Source: Kushneria phosphatilytica
GTDB lineage: Bacteria > Pseudomonadota > Gammaproteobacteria > Pseudomonadales > Halomonadaceae
Length of the DNA: 64,000 bases
Direction: 5' to 3'
Assembly (NCBI RefSeq): GCF_008247605.1
Contig: NZ_CP043420.1
Location: forward strand, 3,472,001 to 3,536,000
Below the pieces are notes generated by a model that worked only from the letters and a program-made list of their open reading frames with translations, was not told the origin of the DNA and searched no databases. Of the stretch, positions 18,752-28,450 are shown piece after piece. The position numbers and the translations under genes are program-made. The number at the start of each line of letters is the position of its first letter. The first letter of the stretch is position 1.

Positions 18752-19684
18752 TCAGTGCTTACCTTTTTCAAAGCCGCTGGCCAGTGCATCGGCCATGGCT
18801 TTCAGGTTGGCGGGATAGTCTTCTGCCAGAGGATCAAGCGCAATGACGCGAGCGTTCAGTGCCTGTGCCAGCCGATCGGCAGCCTGCTGCGAAAACTGCT
18901 GCTGCACGAAGATGGTATGAATGTCGTGTGCCTTTGCCCGATCGATGAGTTGGCCCAGCGAACGCACACCGGGCTCACTACCGCTCAGCTCAATGGGCAG
19001 CTGATGCAGCTGATAGCGATCGGCGAAATAACCGAATGCCGGGTGATAGACCATGAAGGTCTCGCCCGCCCAGGGTTTGAGCTGTTGGGCAATATGCGCA
19101 TCGAGGGTCTGCAGCTGCTGCACCAGCGCCTGCTCGCGCTGATGGATGGCATCGCTCTGCGCCGGCAGACGCGCCGCCAGAATATCAGCCACATGATGCG
19201 CCATCATGACCATGTTGTGCGGATCCAGCCAGACATGGGGATCGGCTCCGCCATGCTCATGATGATGACCCTGGTCGTGGTCGTGGTCGTGGTCATGAGC
19301 CTCACTGTCGTGCTGATGTTCGCCTTCATCATGCTCGACATGCGCCTCGATCTGTCGCAGCGCCAGCCCCTGTTGCAGCTCCACCACCTGCATATCCGGC
19401 GCGTGCTCTTCAAGACGCGGCAGCCAGACCTTTTCGAAAGGCACACCAATGGCGAAGTAGAGTTGTTCGCTGGTCAGCTCGGCCATCTGGCGAGGCGAAG
19501 GTGAATAGTCATGAGGCTCCATGCCCGGTTTGACCAGCACCGTGACATTCACATCACTGCCACCGATCTGCTCGACCAGCCATTTCTCGGGCAGGATGCT
19601 GACCGCCACGTTCAGCGGTGCTGCCATCGCCAAAGCCGGCATCAATCCCACGGCACCCGCTACCAGATAACGCCATGCTTTCAT
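18752..19684 (-). CDS. znuA: Zinc ABC transporter substrate-binding protein ZnuA
   Basis: Periplasmic zinc-binding protein of 310 residues with a signal peptide (1-21, ALAMAAP). The high-affinity ligand regions are visible: His58 in GMEPHDYSPSPRQ, His150 in DPHVWLDPHN, and MVYHPAFGYFADRY. Between them a long His/Asp/Glu loop (about 115-146) is typical of ZnuA and may scavenge zinc. A Zur-like box lies 28 bp upstream of the start. Oddly, no znuB, znuC or zur gene is adjacent; the divergent neighbour is an alcohol dehydrogenase. The ATPase and permease must be elsewhere, or this is a second, stand-alone ZnuA. Confidence 0.95.
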   Translation of the reverse strand: MKAWRYLVAGAVGLMPALAMAAPLNVAVSILPEKWLVEQIGGSDVNVTVLVKPGMEPHDYSPSPRQMAELTSEQLYFAIGVPFEKVWLPRLEEHAPDMQVVELQQGLALRQIEAHVEHDEGEHQHDSEAHDHDHDHDQGHHHEHGGADPHVWLDPHNMVMMAHHVADILAARLPAQSDAIHQREQALVQQLQTLDAHIAQQLKPWAGETFMVYHPAFGYFADRYQLHQLPIELSGSEPGVRSLGQLIDRAKAHDIHTIFVQQQFSQQAADRLAQALNARVIALDPLAEDYPANLKAMADALASGFEKGKH

Positions 19685-19711
19685 TTCCCAGCCATCCTTC
19701 TGAATTGATGT

Positions 19712-19734
19712 ATTTTGATACGTTATAACATATT
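19712..19734. promoter_or_regulatory. Zur-like operator upstream of znuA
   Basis: The minus strand reads TATGTTATAACGTATCA. This matches the gammaproteobacterial Zur palindrome (ATGTTATAnTATAACAT) well in the left half and partly in the right. Its centre GTTATAAC is palindromic. It lies 28 bp from the znuA start in the shared divergent region with the alcohol dehydrogenase gene (start 19824), so Zur could affect both. A similar box occurs at 28558-28580. Confidence 0.6.
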
Positions 19735-19823
19735 TAATAATAGCGCCATTTCAAATCCCGCGAACCCGCGATGACAGCGTTATACTGGTGACAAGGATCC
19801 TGCATTACAGCGAGGTATGACTC

Positions 19824-20852
19824 ATGCGCGCCATGTTGCTGGAACGGCTTTCCAGAGTGGAAGCAGACAGCACACCACTGCGCCTGGTAGATATGCCGCC
19901 CCCCACGCCCGGCGACCATGAAGTATTGATTCAGGTCAGTTGCTGCGGCGTTTGTCATACCGAGCTGGATGAAATCGAGGGGCGTACGCCCCCTGATCGA
20001 CTACCGCGGATTCCCGGCCATCAGGCGGTAGGCCGGGTAGTGGACTGCGGTGCCGGGGCAGCCGGTCTGTCGCTCGATCAGCGTGTCGGGGTGGGCTGGA
20101 TTGCTTCGGCATGTGGCCACTGCCATTTCTGTCAGCGTGGTGATGAAAACCTGTGTCCATCATTTCGGGCCACCGGACGCGATATCGATGGTGGCTACGC
20201 CGAATACATGGTGGTCGATGCCCGGTTTGTCTGCCCCCTGCCGCCGTCACTCACCGACGAACAGGCGGCCCCCATGTTCTGTGCCGGCGCCATCGGTCAT
20301 CGCTCCCTGCGACTTTCCGAACTGCGCAATGGGCAGGCACTGGGCCTGACGGGCTTCGGCGGCAGCGCCCATCTTGTGCTGCAACTCGCTCGCTACCGCT
20401 TCCCCGATTCTCCGGTTCTGGTATTTGCACGGGATGAAGAGGCGCGGGAGCTGGCCCGTCAGCTCGGCGCGACCTGGGCTGGAGATATCGGCGAGCAGCC
20501 GCCACGACTGCTCGATGCCATCATTGATACCACCCCGGTCTGGCGCCCCGTCATTGAAGCGCTGGCCGTACTGGCGCCCGGTGGACGTCTGGTCATCAAT
20601 GCCATCGGCAAGGAAGAGCATGATCTCGATCAATGGCAACGACTCGATTACCCCCGCCATCTCTGGATGGAAAAGGAGATCAGATCCGTGGCCAATGTCA
20701 CTCGGCGCGACATCAGTGAATTTCTGAGTCTGGCGGCCGCCATCGGTATTCAGCCGACCATCACGACCTACCCGCTGGAAGAAGCCAACCGAGCGCTGAT
20801 CGAGCTCAGAACGCATCCTGTCACAGGGGCCCGCGTACTGCTTAACCAGTAG
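19824..20852 (+). CDS. Zinc-type alcohol dehydrogenase family protein
   Basis: 342-residue medium-chain dehydrogenase that should oxidise alcohols or reduce aldehydes with NAD(P). Catalytic-zinc ligands are Cys44 (CGVCHTELD) and His66 (PGHQAVG). The structural zinc site is CGHCHFCQRGDENLC (Cys97, 100, 103, 111). The Rossmann motif GLTGFGGSAHLVLQLAR is present. The usual GHE is GHQ, a variant seen in a known subfamily. It is divergent from znuA across a 139-bp gap holding the Zur-like box. Control of a zinc-demanding enzyme from the same region may be coincidence or a zinc-sparing link. Confidence 0.88.
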   Translation: MRAMLLERLSRVEADSTPLRLVDMPPPTPGDHEVLIQVSCCGVCHTELDEIEGRTPPDRLPRIPGHQAVGRVVDCGAGAAGLSLDQRVGVGWIASACGHCHFCQRGDENLCPSFRATGRDIDGGYAEYMVVDARFVCPLPPSLTDEQAAPMFCAGAIGHRSLRLSELRNGQALGLTGFGGSAHLVLQLARYRFPDSPVLVFARDEEARELARQLGATWAGDIGEQPPRLLDAIIDTTPVWRPVIEALAVLAPGGRLVINAIGKEEHDLDQWQRLDYPRHLWMEKEIRSVANVTRRDISEFLSLAAAIGIQPTITTYPLEEANRALIELRTHPVTGARVLLNQ

Positions 20853-20960
20853 ATGCGGTCATCCTGCCCGGCATTCCGAGCCGGCAGCCGCTCTGCGCTC
20901 AAAAGCATCTCCGGCTGGCCTGAACGCCAACCGCGAGGGTCGATCTACCCCTCGCCCGCT

Positions 20961-21869
20961 TCACTGACCGGTCGCCCACATCGTCTGCCAGGCCTGCCAG
21001 TACAGCGCCAACCGATCGCCCAGTGCCTCGCTCTGCTCATCGAACAGACACTGTCCCAGCGGCATGACCGCCTGCTGAAGTGCTGCACGCCGCTGACTGA
21101 TCAGCTCCAGCAGCGCCGGCTGATACTTGTAGCGGGCCAGATCATTGGCGGGATTTCGCACGACCTCTTCCAGCACTGCCAGATCGTGCTCTTCGCCCAG
21201 TAGATCGGAAAGCCGGTGCAGCTCCTGCCCACGCGCCTTCATCGGCGCCTTCCAGATATTGCGCAGCAGATCGCAGTGATAGCGGTGATATTTCACCCGT
21301 TTGCGCCACTCATGATAATCGCTGGCGCGCGCCTTTTTACGTGCAACATGCATCGAGCGACCGGCCCGATAATAGGTGCGATCGAGACCCCCCCGCACTG
21401 CCGCAAAACCCTCACGCCTGAGCGACCATTCCGGTACCTCGGCACGGGCTTCCATCATGGCTTTATCAAGTCGGGCAATCCTGTCCTCATTGTCACTGCT
21501 CTCCAACGCCGCTGTCCGGCGCGCCACCAGGACATTGCGGATCGGCGCAAAGCGGCGCCGGTCGCTCCCCCCATCGCCCTGTTCGAGCAAATGATCGAAC
21601 GTCTCGACCAGCATCTGACTGTCACGGGCACCGGCAACCGATCGGCCCAGATCGCGGAAGCGTTCGTTCTCTCGGGCAAAATGCTTGCCCAGCGCCGGCC
21701 GCACCAGCCTCAGGGCAGCGCGAATCTTCTTGCAGCGCTGACGAAAATGGTGAATGGCCGCTACGCGATCCTCATCCTGCAGCTCCCGGCGTGCCCGGTC
21801 GATCTGCTCGATGACAATACGCTGTATCCCGGTCTCAACAGATTCATCGGCTCTGAGACGATACGACAT
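20961..21869 (-). CDS. CHAD domain protein
   Basis: 302 residues made almost entirely of a CHAD (conserved histidine alpha-helical) domain. Signature histidine- and basic-rich helices are seen at IHHFRQRCKKIRAALRLVRPALG, FRDLGRSVAGARDSQML, and YHEWRKRVKYHRYHCDLLRNIW. CHAD domains bind polyphosphate. Here it is free-standing, without a CYTH/triphosphatase partner. I chose ATG 21869, preceded by AGGAGG; the ORF from 21896 lacks a better site. Its physiological role is likely polyphosphate-granule association. Confidence 0.9.
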   Translation of the reverse strand: MSYRLRADESVETGIQRIVIEQIDRARRELQDEDRVAAIHHFRQRCKKIRAALRLVRPALGKHFARENERFRDLGRSVAGARDSQMLVETFDHLLEQGDGGSDRRRFAPIRNVLVARRTAALESSDNEDRIARLDKAMMEARAEVPEWSLRREGFAAVRGGLDRTYYRAGRSMHVARKKARASDYHEWRKRVKYHRYHCDLLRNIWKAPMKARGQELHRLSDLLGEEHDLAVLEEVVRNPANDLARYKYQPALLELISQRRAALQQAVMPLGQCLFDEQSEALGDRLALYWQAWQTMWATGQ

Positions 21870-22058
21870 GGTGACCCCCTCCTGACAATCCGGCATGGGC
21901 TAAACACCGGCCAGCGAAGCGTCAGTATAGAAAGAGACCCGGGAGGCGAATAGCTCACGGTTATCCAGCTCAAGCGATATCAGCCCGGATGACAGGCTCA
22001 TCGCTCCCCGGGAACGGGGCGGTTATCATGCCGCTTTTCCTCTGTTCGGACGGCACTC

Positions 22059-23012
22059 ATGTCTCAATCGCGTGATCAGGTCATCGGCCTGCTGTCTGCC
22101 TTCAGCTGCTTTCTGCTCTGGGGCTTTCTGCCGCTCTACTTCCACCTTTTCGGTTCGTCGGCCTCGGCGTGGGAGATCCTGATTCAGCGTGTGATCTGGG
22201 CTGCCATCCTGCTGGCCCTGTTTGTGGCAGTGAGCAGGCGCAGCCAGCGGGTACGCGCCGCCATGGCCACGCCGAAACTGCTGCTGCCGCTGTGCGCGAC
22301 CGCCATGTTGATCAGCTGCAACTGGGGCACCTTCATCTGGGCCGTGACCAGCAATCACGTACTGCAGGCCAGTCTCGGCTACTACATCAATCCCCTGCTT
22401 AATGTCCTGCTGGGCTTTGTCTTTCTGCGCGAACGATTGCGGCCACTCCAGTGGATGGCTGTTGCCATTGCGACCACCGGCGTACTGGCCATGGTGATCG
22501 GCTACGGTCGGGTCCCCTGGGTATCGCTGTTACTGGCGGGCTCATTCGGCTTCTATGGCCTGATTCGCAAGCGGATCAACATCGACAGCATTACCGGTCT
22601 GTTCATCGAGACCCTGCTACTGCTGCCCGTCGCGCTGATCTGGCTGGGCTGGTTGTATGCGCATCAGGAAGCTGCCTTTCTGACCAGCGGCCTTCGGGTC
22701 GACCTGCTGCTGATCGGTTGCGGCGTGGTCACCATCTTTCCGCTGGTATTCTTTGCCATGGGCGCGCGCCGATTGAAGCTGGGCACGATTGGTCTGATCC
22801 AGTACATGACGCCTACCCTGCATCTGCTGACCGGTGTTTTCATTTTTGGTGAGCCCTTTACCCAGGGCAACCTGGTCACCTTCGCCTGCATCTGGGCGGG
22901 TCTTGCGCTCTACACCACTGATACCCTGCGCGATCAGCATCGGCGCCGACGCTCAACCGCCACGGCCGGTACCTCTACCGCTGCTTCGCGAATCAGGGAG
23001 GAGAAGAGGTAG
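22059..23012 (+). CDS. rarD: RarD-type EamA family transporter
   Basis: Inner-membrane protein of the RarD branch of drug/metabolite transporters, 317 residues with about ten helices. Typical RarD stretches include GFLPLYFHLFGSSASAWEILIQRVIWA, SCNWGTFIWAVTSNHVLQASLGYYINPLLNVLLGFVFLRERL and GTIGLIQYMTPTLHLLTGVFIFGE. E. coli rarD was linked to chloramphenicol sensitivity, but the true substrate is not settled. A Thr/Ala-rich tail follows the last helix. Confidence 0.9.
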   Translation: MSQSRDQVIGLLSAFSCFLLWGFLPLYFHLFGSSASAWEILIQRVIWAAILLALFVAVSRRSQRVRAAMATPKLLLPLCATAMLISCNWGTFIWAVTSNHVLQASLGYYINPLLNVLLGFVFLRERLRPLQWMAVAIATTGVLAMVIGYGRVPWVSLLLAGSFGFYGLIRKRINIDSITGLFIETLLLLPVALIWLGWLYAHQEAAFLTSGLRVDLLLIGCGVVTIFPLVFFAMGARRLKLGTIGLIQYMTPTLHLLTGVFIFGEPFTQGNLVTFACIWAGLALYTTDTLRDQHRRRRSTATAGTSTAASRIREEKR

Positions 23013-23035
23013 CCCGGGACCACACGATACGTACC

Positions 23036-23067
23036 AAAAATGCCGTGGCGGTTTCCCGCCACGGCAT
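23036..23067 (-). terminator. Rho-independent terminator of the yjfB-like gene
   Basis: A 12-bp perfect stem, ATGCCGTGGCGG with its complement and a 4-base loop, is followed on the minus strand by TTTTT. It sits 22 bp after the YjfB-like stop codon. Confidence 0.8.
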
Positions 23068-23088
23068 CGGTCACTGCCTGCACCCGGT

Positions 23089-23292
23089 TCAGGCGAAGGT
23101 ATTGATCCTTGTGCCCAGATCACCGCTGGTTGCCAGAGACGGCTGAGAAGCGGCCTGCTCCATCAGCTGTCCGACCTGAGCGGCCTGAGTATCCAGCGAC
23201 TCCTTCAACAGACCGGCCTGGGCCTGCTGCTGAGCATTGACCTGCTGCAGCGCCAGCGCAGAGCTGACAGTGGCATTCACGGACATTTCCAT
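23089..23292 (-). CDS. YjfB family putative motility protein
   Basis: 67-residue soluble helical protein beginning MEMSVNATVSSALALQQVNAQQQ and ending with GDLGTRINTFA. The pattern of an N-terminal VSS-type start, an LKESLDTQAAQVGQLMEQ helix and a LGxxINTxA end matches the small YjfB family, tentatively called motility proteins. I placed the start at 23292, where GAGGAG lies about nine bases upstream, rather than the long frame from 23451. It follows the chemoreceptor gene in the same direction after 125 bp, consistent with a motility link. Molecular function is not known. Confidence 0.8.
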   Translation of the reverse strand: MEMSVNATVSSALALQQVNAQQQAQAGLLKESLDTQAAQVGQLMEQAASQPSLATSGDLGTRINTFA

Positions 23293-23416
23293 ACGCAACA
23301 TCTCCTCATGATGAGAGGGATAAGCCCGGGACCGCTGAAGCTGCCGGTCGTCGGGCATTGTTGAGCGCCCCGCCCTGCTGGCCGGGGACGCCAGGTGGAC
23401 TGGCACGAAGCCCGGT

Positions 23417-25183
23417 TCAGAACTCCGTCCACTCCTCTTCGGCCACCTCATGACGTGCCGGTGACGCTTTTCGTGCCGAAGGAGCAGGCTTTTCTTCCGA
23501 CTCGACCTTCGCTGTCGGGGTCTCGGTCTTCACTCCGGAGGGCGCGGGCGACACGGCAGACCCTGTCGACGCTGCCGGCGTTACGGGCGCCACCGCAGCG
23601 GTCGTCCTCCGATCGCTCTGCTCACTATCCCGTTCATCAACGCGGAAGGTCGTGATCAGACTCGCCAGCTGTTCGGCCTGTTCCTTCAGCGAGGAGGCCG
23701 CAGCGCTGGTCTGCTCGACCAGTGCCGCATTCTGCTGGGTGACCGAATCCATCTGGGTGACAGCCCCGTTGATCTGCTCGATGCCGCTATTCTGCTCACG
23801 CGTGGCCGAGGCGATCTCGTTCATCAGCGCGGTGACCCGCTGAATGGATTCGACGGCTTCGCCGATAACTCGGCCACTGCGCTCGGACTGTTCGGCACCA
23901 CTGGCAATGCGCTGGGTCGTCTCCTCGATCAGTGCCCGGATCTCCTTCGCGGAATCCGCACTGCGTCCGGCCAGCGAACGCACCTCACCGGCGACCACGG
24001 CGAAACCGCGACCCTGCTCACCGGCCCGAGCCGCTTCGACCGAGGCATTGAGCGCCAGCAGGTTGGTCTGGAAGGCAATGCCGTCGATGACCTCGATAAT
24101 GCTGTGAATCTGTTTCGAGCTTTCTGCCACTTCACGCATGGTCGTCACGGTCTGATCGACTTCGCGACCGCCCTCTTCCGCCTTGCGGGAGGCCTGCTGC
24201 GAAAGCTGGTCCGCTTCAGCGGCCGAATCCATGTTATGACGCACGGTGGCGGCCATCTGCTCCATGCTGGACGCCGTCTGCTCCAGCGATGCAGCCTGCT
24301 GCTCGGTGCGCGAGGACAGATCCTGACTGCCACTGGCAATCTCGTTGGAGCCACTGAATACACTTTCGCTGCTATGGCGCAGCGACATGACCAGCTCCCG
24401 CAGCTTGCCCTGCATGTTGCGCAAAGCGGCAAACAACTGCCCGATCTCATTGCGACCGCGATCTTCGATACGAGCTGTCAGATCACCGCTGGCAATGCGA
24501 TCAAAATGTTGCACTGTTTCCTGCAGAGGATTGACCACCATCCGCATGATCGCGATGCGCACCATCACTGCCGCGATCAGTGCCAGTACCAGCAGTGAGA
24601 TGGCACTGATCCGAAGGGTCTGATTCAGGTCGGCATTGGCTGCCATCAGCTGCTGACCGCGCTGTTCGGTGTAATGAATGAACTCGCGCACTTCCCCGTC
24701 AAACGTCTCGGCCAGCTCGTCGAGACGCTGCTGCTGACGCTGCAGCTCCACCGCTGTCAACTGGTCATTATTCAAAAGCGGTTGCAGGGTCTCGGTCACC
24801 AGTGCCTGGTAGGCTGCCTCGATCTTCTGCACATAGGGTGCCCGACGACTATCCCGGCCCAGAGGAATCTGCTGAAAGGCATTGAAGCGCTGCTGTGCCT
24901 TGTCGAGCGCTTGCTGCGCGCGCTGTCTGATAGCTGTTGCCGTCTCGCTCTGGCCTTCCCATTTCAGTTCAGCGTATTTACTGAACAGAACCCGGGCACG
25001 CAGCGTATTAACCTGAGCCCGATTGAGCAGACTGGTCTGTCTGACGTTGATTTCCGCCAGCTCATTCAGATCCTGGGTACTCTGATTGTTGGAATAGAAC
25101 CCCAGCGCACTGATGATTCCGACCATTACGACCAGCACACCCAGGGCCAGCGTCAGGCTCCATTTGATGGATAAATTTTTCAT
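23417..25183 (-). CDS. Methyl-accepting chemotaxis protein
   Basis: Chemoreceptor of 588 residues: TM1 about 9-30, a four-helix-bundle periplasmic domain with Gln/Arg-rich helices, TM2 about 192-212, HAMP about 213-265, then the signalling domain. The hairpin tip reads [37 protein letters not shown], which contacts CheA/CheW. The extreme C-terminus EEWTEF carries a WxxF pentapeptide of the kind that tethers CheR/CheB. A Pro/Ala/Glu-rich linker precedes it, as in E. coli Tar/Tsr. The ligand is unknown. No che genes are in the window. Confidence 0.95.
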   Translation of the reverse strand: MKNLSIKWSLTLALGVLVVMVGIISALGFYSNNQSTQDLNELAEINVRQTSLLNRAQVNTLRARVLFSKYAELKWEGQSETATAIRQRAQQALDKAQQRFNAFQQIPLGRDSRRAPYVQKIEAAYQALVTETLQPLLNNDQLTAVELQRQQQRLDELAETFDGEVREFIHYTEQRGQQLMAANADLNQTLRISAISLLVLALIAAVMVRIAIMRMVVNPLQETVQHFDRIASGDLTARIEDRGRNEIGQLFAALRNMQGKLRELVMSLRHSSESVFSGSNEIASGSQDLSSRTEQQAASLEQTASSMEQMAATVRHNMDSAAEADQLSQQASRKAEEGGREVDQTVTTMREVAESSKQIHSIIEVIDGIAFQTNLLALNASVEAARAGEQGRGFAVVAGEVRSLAGRSADSAKEIRALIEETTQRIASGAEQSERSGRVIGEAVESIQRVTALMNEIASATREQNSGIEQINGAVTQMDSVTQQNAALVEQTSAAASSLKEQAEQLASLITTFRVDERDSEQSDRRTTAAVAPVTPAASTGSAVSPAPSGVKTETPTAKVESEEKPAPSARKASPARHEVAEEEWTEF

Positions 25184-25347
25184 GTGGCGACATCCCGTTC
25201 TGCAGAACTCGGCCGTTCAGGTTGAAAGAGATTTTGATCAGCTGATCTGGGAGTTCTAACGGCATGGCCCACGGGAAACTGAACCGTCCGGGCAAGGTTG
25301 GGTTCAGCCTGGAGGGGAGTACCACTACATAAAATCGGCATGACAAC

Positions 25348-25376
25348 AAAATACCCCGGCCTGAGGGCCGGGGTAT
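25348..25376 (-). terminator. Hairpin terminator of the YrhK-repeat gene
   Basis: The stem ATACCCCGGCC/GGGCCGGGGTAT with a 3-4 base loop is followed on the minus strand by TTTG. It lies 23 bp past the stop codon. Confidence 0.65.
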
Positions 25377-25398
25377 CAGAGCGTCACAGGGCTGCCAG

Positions 25399-26232
25399 TC
25401 AGCGGTTCGAAGTACCGCGCTTTCCCCTGGTTTCACCAATTCGCCCCTGCTTGTGCGAGTAGAATTCATCCTCCTCGATCTCGCCACGCACGAAGGAAAG
25501 CAGCCGATTATCGGCCTGGGGGTCATTGGCCAGCGCATCAAGCCTGGCCTGCATCACCAATCTCGAGCGTTGATGGTTGAAGAGCCCACCTACCAGAAAC
25601 AGCACACTGCCAATCAGAAACAGCCAGGCCAGGAAGGCAAACATCTTCTCTTCATCCGCCGGACTCTTTATATCCCAGAGATAGGGAATGGAGGCGACCA
25701 CGAACAGGCCGGAACCGATCACGAAAGTCACGGCCGTGAGATTCATCAGCTGCAGCGTCATCAGCGACGAGGCGCGAATGATCATCAGCACGTTCAGGCA
25801 GGCGCCGAACACAAACAGGATCGAGCCGATCACGAAACACCAGGCGCCGGCCATGATCCAGTCCCACCAGGAGAGAAAAAACAGGCTGCCCACCGTGAAC
25901 AGTACGGTCCCCGCGACATAGGACCATAACGCACTGACTTCCAGCATCCGGCTGGGAGAGAGCCGGCGTTTGGGCCAGAACTGGTAGATCTCCATCATGT
26001 CGTGCACCAGCACCAGCAGATAGACCAGCGAGCCGACGAAGAACAGCCAGGCCCCGAGATCCTTGTAGGCTTCGAAACGAGGAAAGAACAGGGCACTGCC
26101 CACAATGAACAGCAGGCCGCCCAGCTCGTAGAGCAGGGAGTTGACCGTCTCCCAGCGGAAATTGATGGTCAGATTCGAGTCATTATCAAAGACCCGTGAA
26201 GTGCGCGGCCGATTCGTGAACAGATGCGGCAT
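25399..26232 (-). CDS. YrhK-repeat membrane protein
   Basis: 277 residues with about eight membrane helices. The pattern WETVNSLLYELGGLLFIVGSALFFP, LWSYVAGTVLFTVGSLFFLSW and a third FVIGSGLFVVASIPYLWD recurs, each followed by a WLFFVGSxxYLL-like helix, so I read three YrhK domains. YrhK is a domain of unknown function. The charged C-terminal tail (EEIEEDEFYSHKQGRIGETRGKRG) is cytoplasmic. It is a lone gene with its own terminator, and no role can be stated. Confidence 0.8.
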   Translation of the reverse strand: MPHLFTNRPRTSRVFDNDSNLTINFRWETVNSLLYELGGLLFIVGSALFFPRFEAYKDLGAWLFFVGSLVYLLVLVHDMMEIYQFWPKRRLSPSRMLEVSALWSYVAGTVLFTVGSLFFLSWWDWIMAGAWCFVIGSILFVFGACLNVLMIIRASSLMTLQLMNLTAVTFVIGSGLFVVASIPYLWDIKSPADEEKMFAFLAWLFLIGSVLFLVGGLFNHQRSRLVMQARLDALANDPQADNRLLSFVRGEIEEDEFYSHKQGRIGETRGKRGTSNR

Positions 26233-26330
26233 ATGTAGCGGTTACCTGATTGCAGCATGAAGACATGACGTTCAGGCCATTGTGGTGGGCATGGGCGCAT
26301 CCGACCAGGTGCGATGGGCAGATCATCGGT

Positions 26331-27275
26331 TCAGGGCGCCTCGCGCCAGCGATCCCAGGGCGGTACGGGATCGACGGCACTCATCAGATGATCAATGAAA
26401 GCCTGTACCTTGTGTGAGCGCTGGCGGCCTTCAGTGGTCAGGAGATGAATCATGCGCCGCTGCGGGGCGACCTCGCACTGCCATTCCTCCAGCAGCGGCA
26501 CCAGCCGATGCTCCTGAAGCAGCTCCCCGATCAGCCAGGTAGGAAACATGACGATCCCCTGCCCCAGCAGCGCCGCCTGCAACAGGCTCTCGGCATCATT
26601 GCTGTAGAGCGAGCCGGAGAGCCCGAGGGCTGTGGCTCGTGCCTCACCGTCACCGCGAAAGTACCAGCGCTGGCGTCCCATCTCCCCCTGATAGAGCAGG
26701 CAATCGTGCTCGAACAGGTCCTGCGGCTCGTTCGGTGTCCCCCGGCGAGCGAGATAGGCCGGCGACGCCGCGGTGACATAATTCATCGGTGCCAGCGGTC
26801 GCGCGACCAGCGAGGAGTCGGAGAGCTCACCGACCCGAAAGGTAATATCACTGCCCTCGCGTACCGGATCGGTTACCTCGTCGGTCAGCAGCAGTTCCGC
26901 CTTTACCGCCGGATAGCAACGCTGAAAGGCGTTAAGCAGTGGCAGGATACGGCGCTGCCCGAAAGCCACCGGCGCATTGATGCGCAGTGTTCCGGCAGGT
27001 TCGGCCCCGGGGTCGGTCAGCGCCTCGGTTGCGTGATCGAGCTGCTCCAGCGTGCCACGGATCTGCTCGTAATACTGCCGCCCGGCATCGGTGAGACTGA
27101 CTGCCCGGGTATGGCGATAGAGCAGCCGGACGCCCAGTGACGCTTCCAGCGCACTGATCTGACGCGAGACCGAGGAGACCGCGACATGAAAATGTCGCGC
27201 CGCCGCGGTAAAGCTGCCATTGGCGGCCACTCGTTCAAAGACGCGCAGAGCATTGAGATCAATCGAGTTGTCCAT
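26331..27275 (-). CDS. LysR-family transcriptional regulator
   Basis: 314 residues with an N-terminal HTH (DLNALRVFERVAANGSFTAAARHFHVAVSSVSRQISALEASLGVRLLYRHTRAVSLTD by sections) and a C-terminal effector domain. The branch is the DsdC/CrgA-like type with GTLRINAPVAFGQRRILPLLNAF. It is divergent from the PRISE-type reductase gene with 116 bp between starts, so it probably regulates it. The inducer is unknown. Confidence 0.93.
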   Translation of the reverse strand: MDNSIDLNALRVFERVAANGSFTAAARHFHVAVSSVSRQISALEASLGVRLLYRHTRAVSLTDAGRQYYEQIRGTLEQLDHATEALTDPGAEPAGTLRINAPVAFGQRRILPLLNAFQRCYPAVKAELLLTDEVTDPVREGSDITFRVGELSDSSLVARPLAPMNYVTAASPAYLARRGTPNEPQDLFEHDCLLYQGEMGRQRWYFRGDGEARATALGLSGSLYSNDAESLLQAALLGQGIVMFPTWLIGELLQEHRLVPLLEEWQCEVAPQRRMIHLLTTEGRQRSHKVQAFIDHLMSAVDPVPPWDRWREAP

Positions 27276-27391
27276 AATGCAATAATACTTTGCAAACCAT
27301 TCTATTGTCGCAACAAATCGACCCTACCAGACTGCATGGCGTTATCGGCGACGTCATGTGACGCCGCCTTCGCACTAAAGGAGGCAGTACT

Positions 27392-28450
27392 ATGCGCAAG
27401 GGTACGGCACTGGTCGTCGGCGCCACCGGCATTACCGGTGGCAATCTGGCGGCTTATCTTGTCGCCAGCGGCTGGACCGTTTATGGCCTGTCACGACGTC
27501 CCTCGGGTCAGGCCGGGGTGATCCCCGTCTCCACCGACCTGCTTGATCGCCATGCGACCCGACAGGCGCTGGAGGGGCTGCCGATCAGTCACGTTTTCTT
27601 CTGCACCTGGACCCGACGCGACAGCGAACGGGAGAACGTTGAAGCCAACGGCGCGATGATGAACCATCTGTTCGATGCCCTCGACGCCGGCAAGCTTCAG
27701 CATGCCTCGCTGGTCACCGGCACCAAGCAGTATCTCGGTGCCTTCGAGAGCTACGGCAGTGGCCGGGTCGAGACCCCCTTCCGGGAATCCGCGCCACGCG
27801 TACCGGGCGAAAACTTCTACTACACCCTGGAAGACATCCTGATCGAAGCGGCCGAGCGGCACGGCTTCAACTGGAACGTGCACCGTCCGCACACCGTGAT
27901 CGGTCATGCCCGGGGCAACGCCATGAACATGGGTGTGACCATCGCCATCTATGCTTCGATCTGCCGGGAGCAGGGCTGGCCCTTCGTCTTCCCCGGCTCG
28001 CAGACCCAGTGGAACGCACTCACCGACATGACCGATGCGCTGCTGCTGGCACGCCAGATGGAGTGGGCAGCACTGGCACCCGGGGCGCAGAACGAGGCGT
28101 TCAATACGGTCAACGGCGATACCTTCCGCTGGCGACGGATGTGGCAGGAGATCGGCGAATTCTTCGGCCTCGAGGTACCGGACTGCCCGGAAACCCCGCG
28201 ACCCCTGGAGGAGCAGATGGCCGGCATGGAGGAGACCTGGCGCGAGATTGCCACGCGTCACGGACTGGTGGAAGCAGATGTCACGAAGCTGGCCTCATGG
28301 TGGCACACCGATGCCGACCTGGGCCGCGAGCAGGAGTGCGTCAACGATCTCACCAAGTGCCGCGACTTCGGCTTCAACGAGTTCCGCGAAACGCGGGCTG
28401 CCTTTCTGGATTTGTTCGCCCGGCTGCGCGCCGAGCGCGTGATTCCCTGA
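27392..28450 (+). CDS. SDR oxidoreductase, PRISE/progesterone 5-beta-reductase-like
   Basis: 352-residue extended short-chain dehydrogenase that likely reduces the C=C bond of an enone with NADPH. The Rossmann motif GATGITGG is at 9-16. The active site NFYYTLEDIL has the tyrosine without the usual YxxxK lysine, which is the hallmark of the PRISE group. NWNVHRPHTVIGHARGNAMNMG is also typical. A near-ideal AGGAGG sits upstream of the ATG. The divergent LysR gene is the probable regulator. Bacterial members act on small enones in vitro; the in vivo substrate is unknown. Confidence 0.87.
   Translation: MRKGTALVVGATGITGGNLAAYLVASGWTVYGLSRRPSGQAGVIPVSTDLLDRHATRQALEGLPISHVFFCTWTRRDSERENVEANGAMMNHLFDALDAGKLQHASLVTGTKQYLGAFESYGSGRVETPFRESAPRVPGENFYYTLEDILIEAAERHGFNWNVHRPHTVIGHARGNAMNMGVTIAIYASICREQGWPFVFPGSQTQWNALTDMTDALLLARQMEWAALAPGAQNEAFNTVNGDTFRWRRMWQEIGEFFGLEVPDCPETPRPLEEQMAGMEETWREIATRHGLVEADVTKLASWWHTDADLGREQECVNDLTKCRDFGFNEFRETRAAFLDLFARLRAERVIP

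Noticed and set aside
19250..19310. Repeated GTCGTG-like units in znuA
   Set aside because: They encode the alternating His/Asp loop of ZnuA, not a regulatory repeat.
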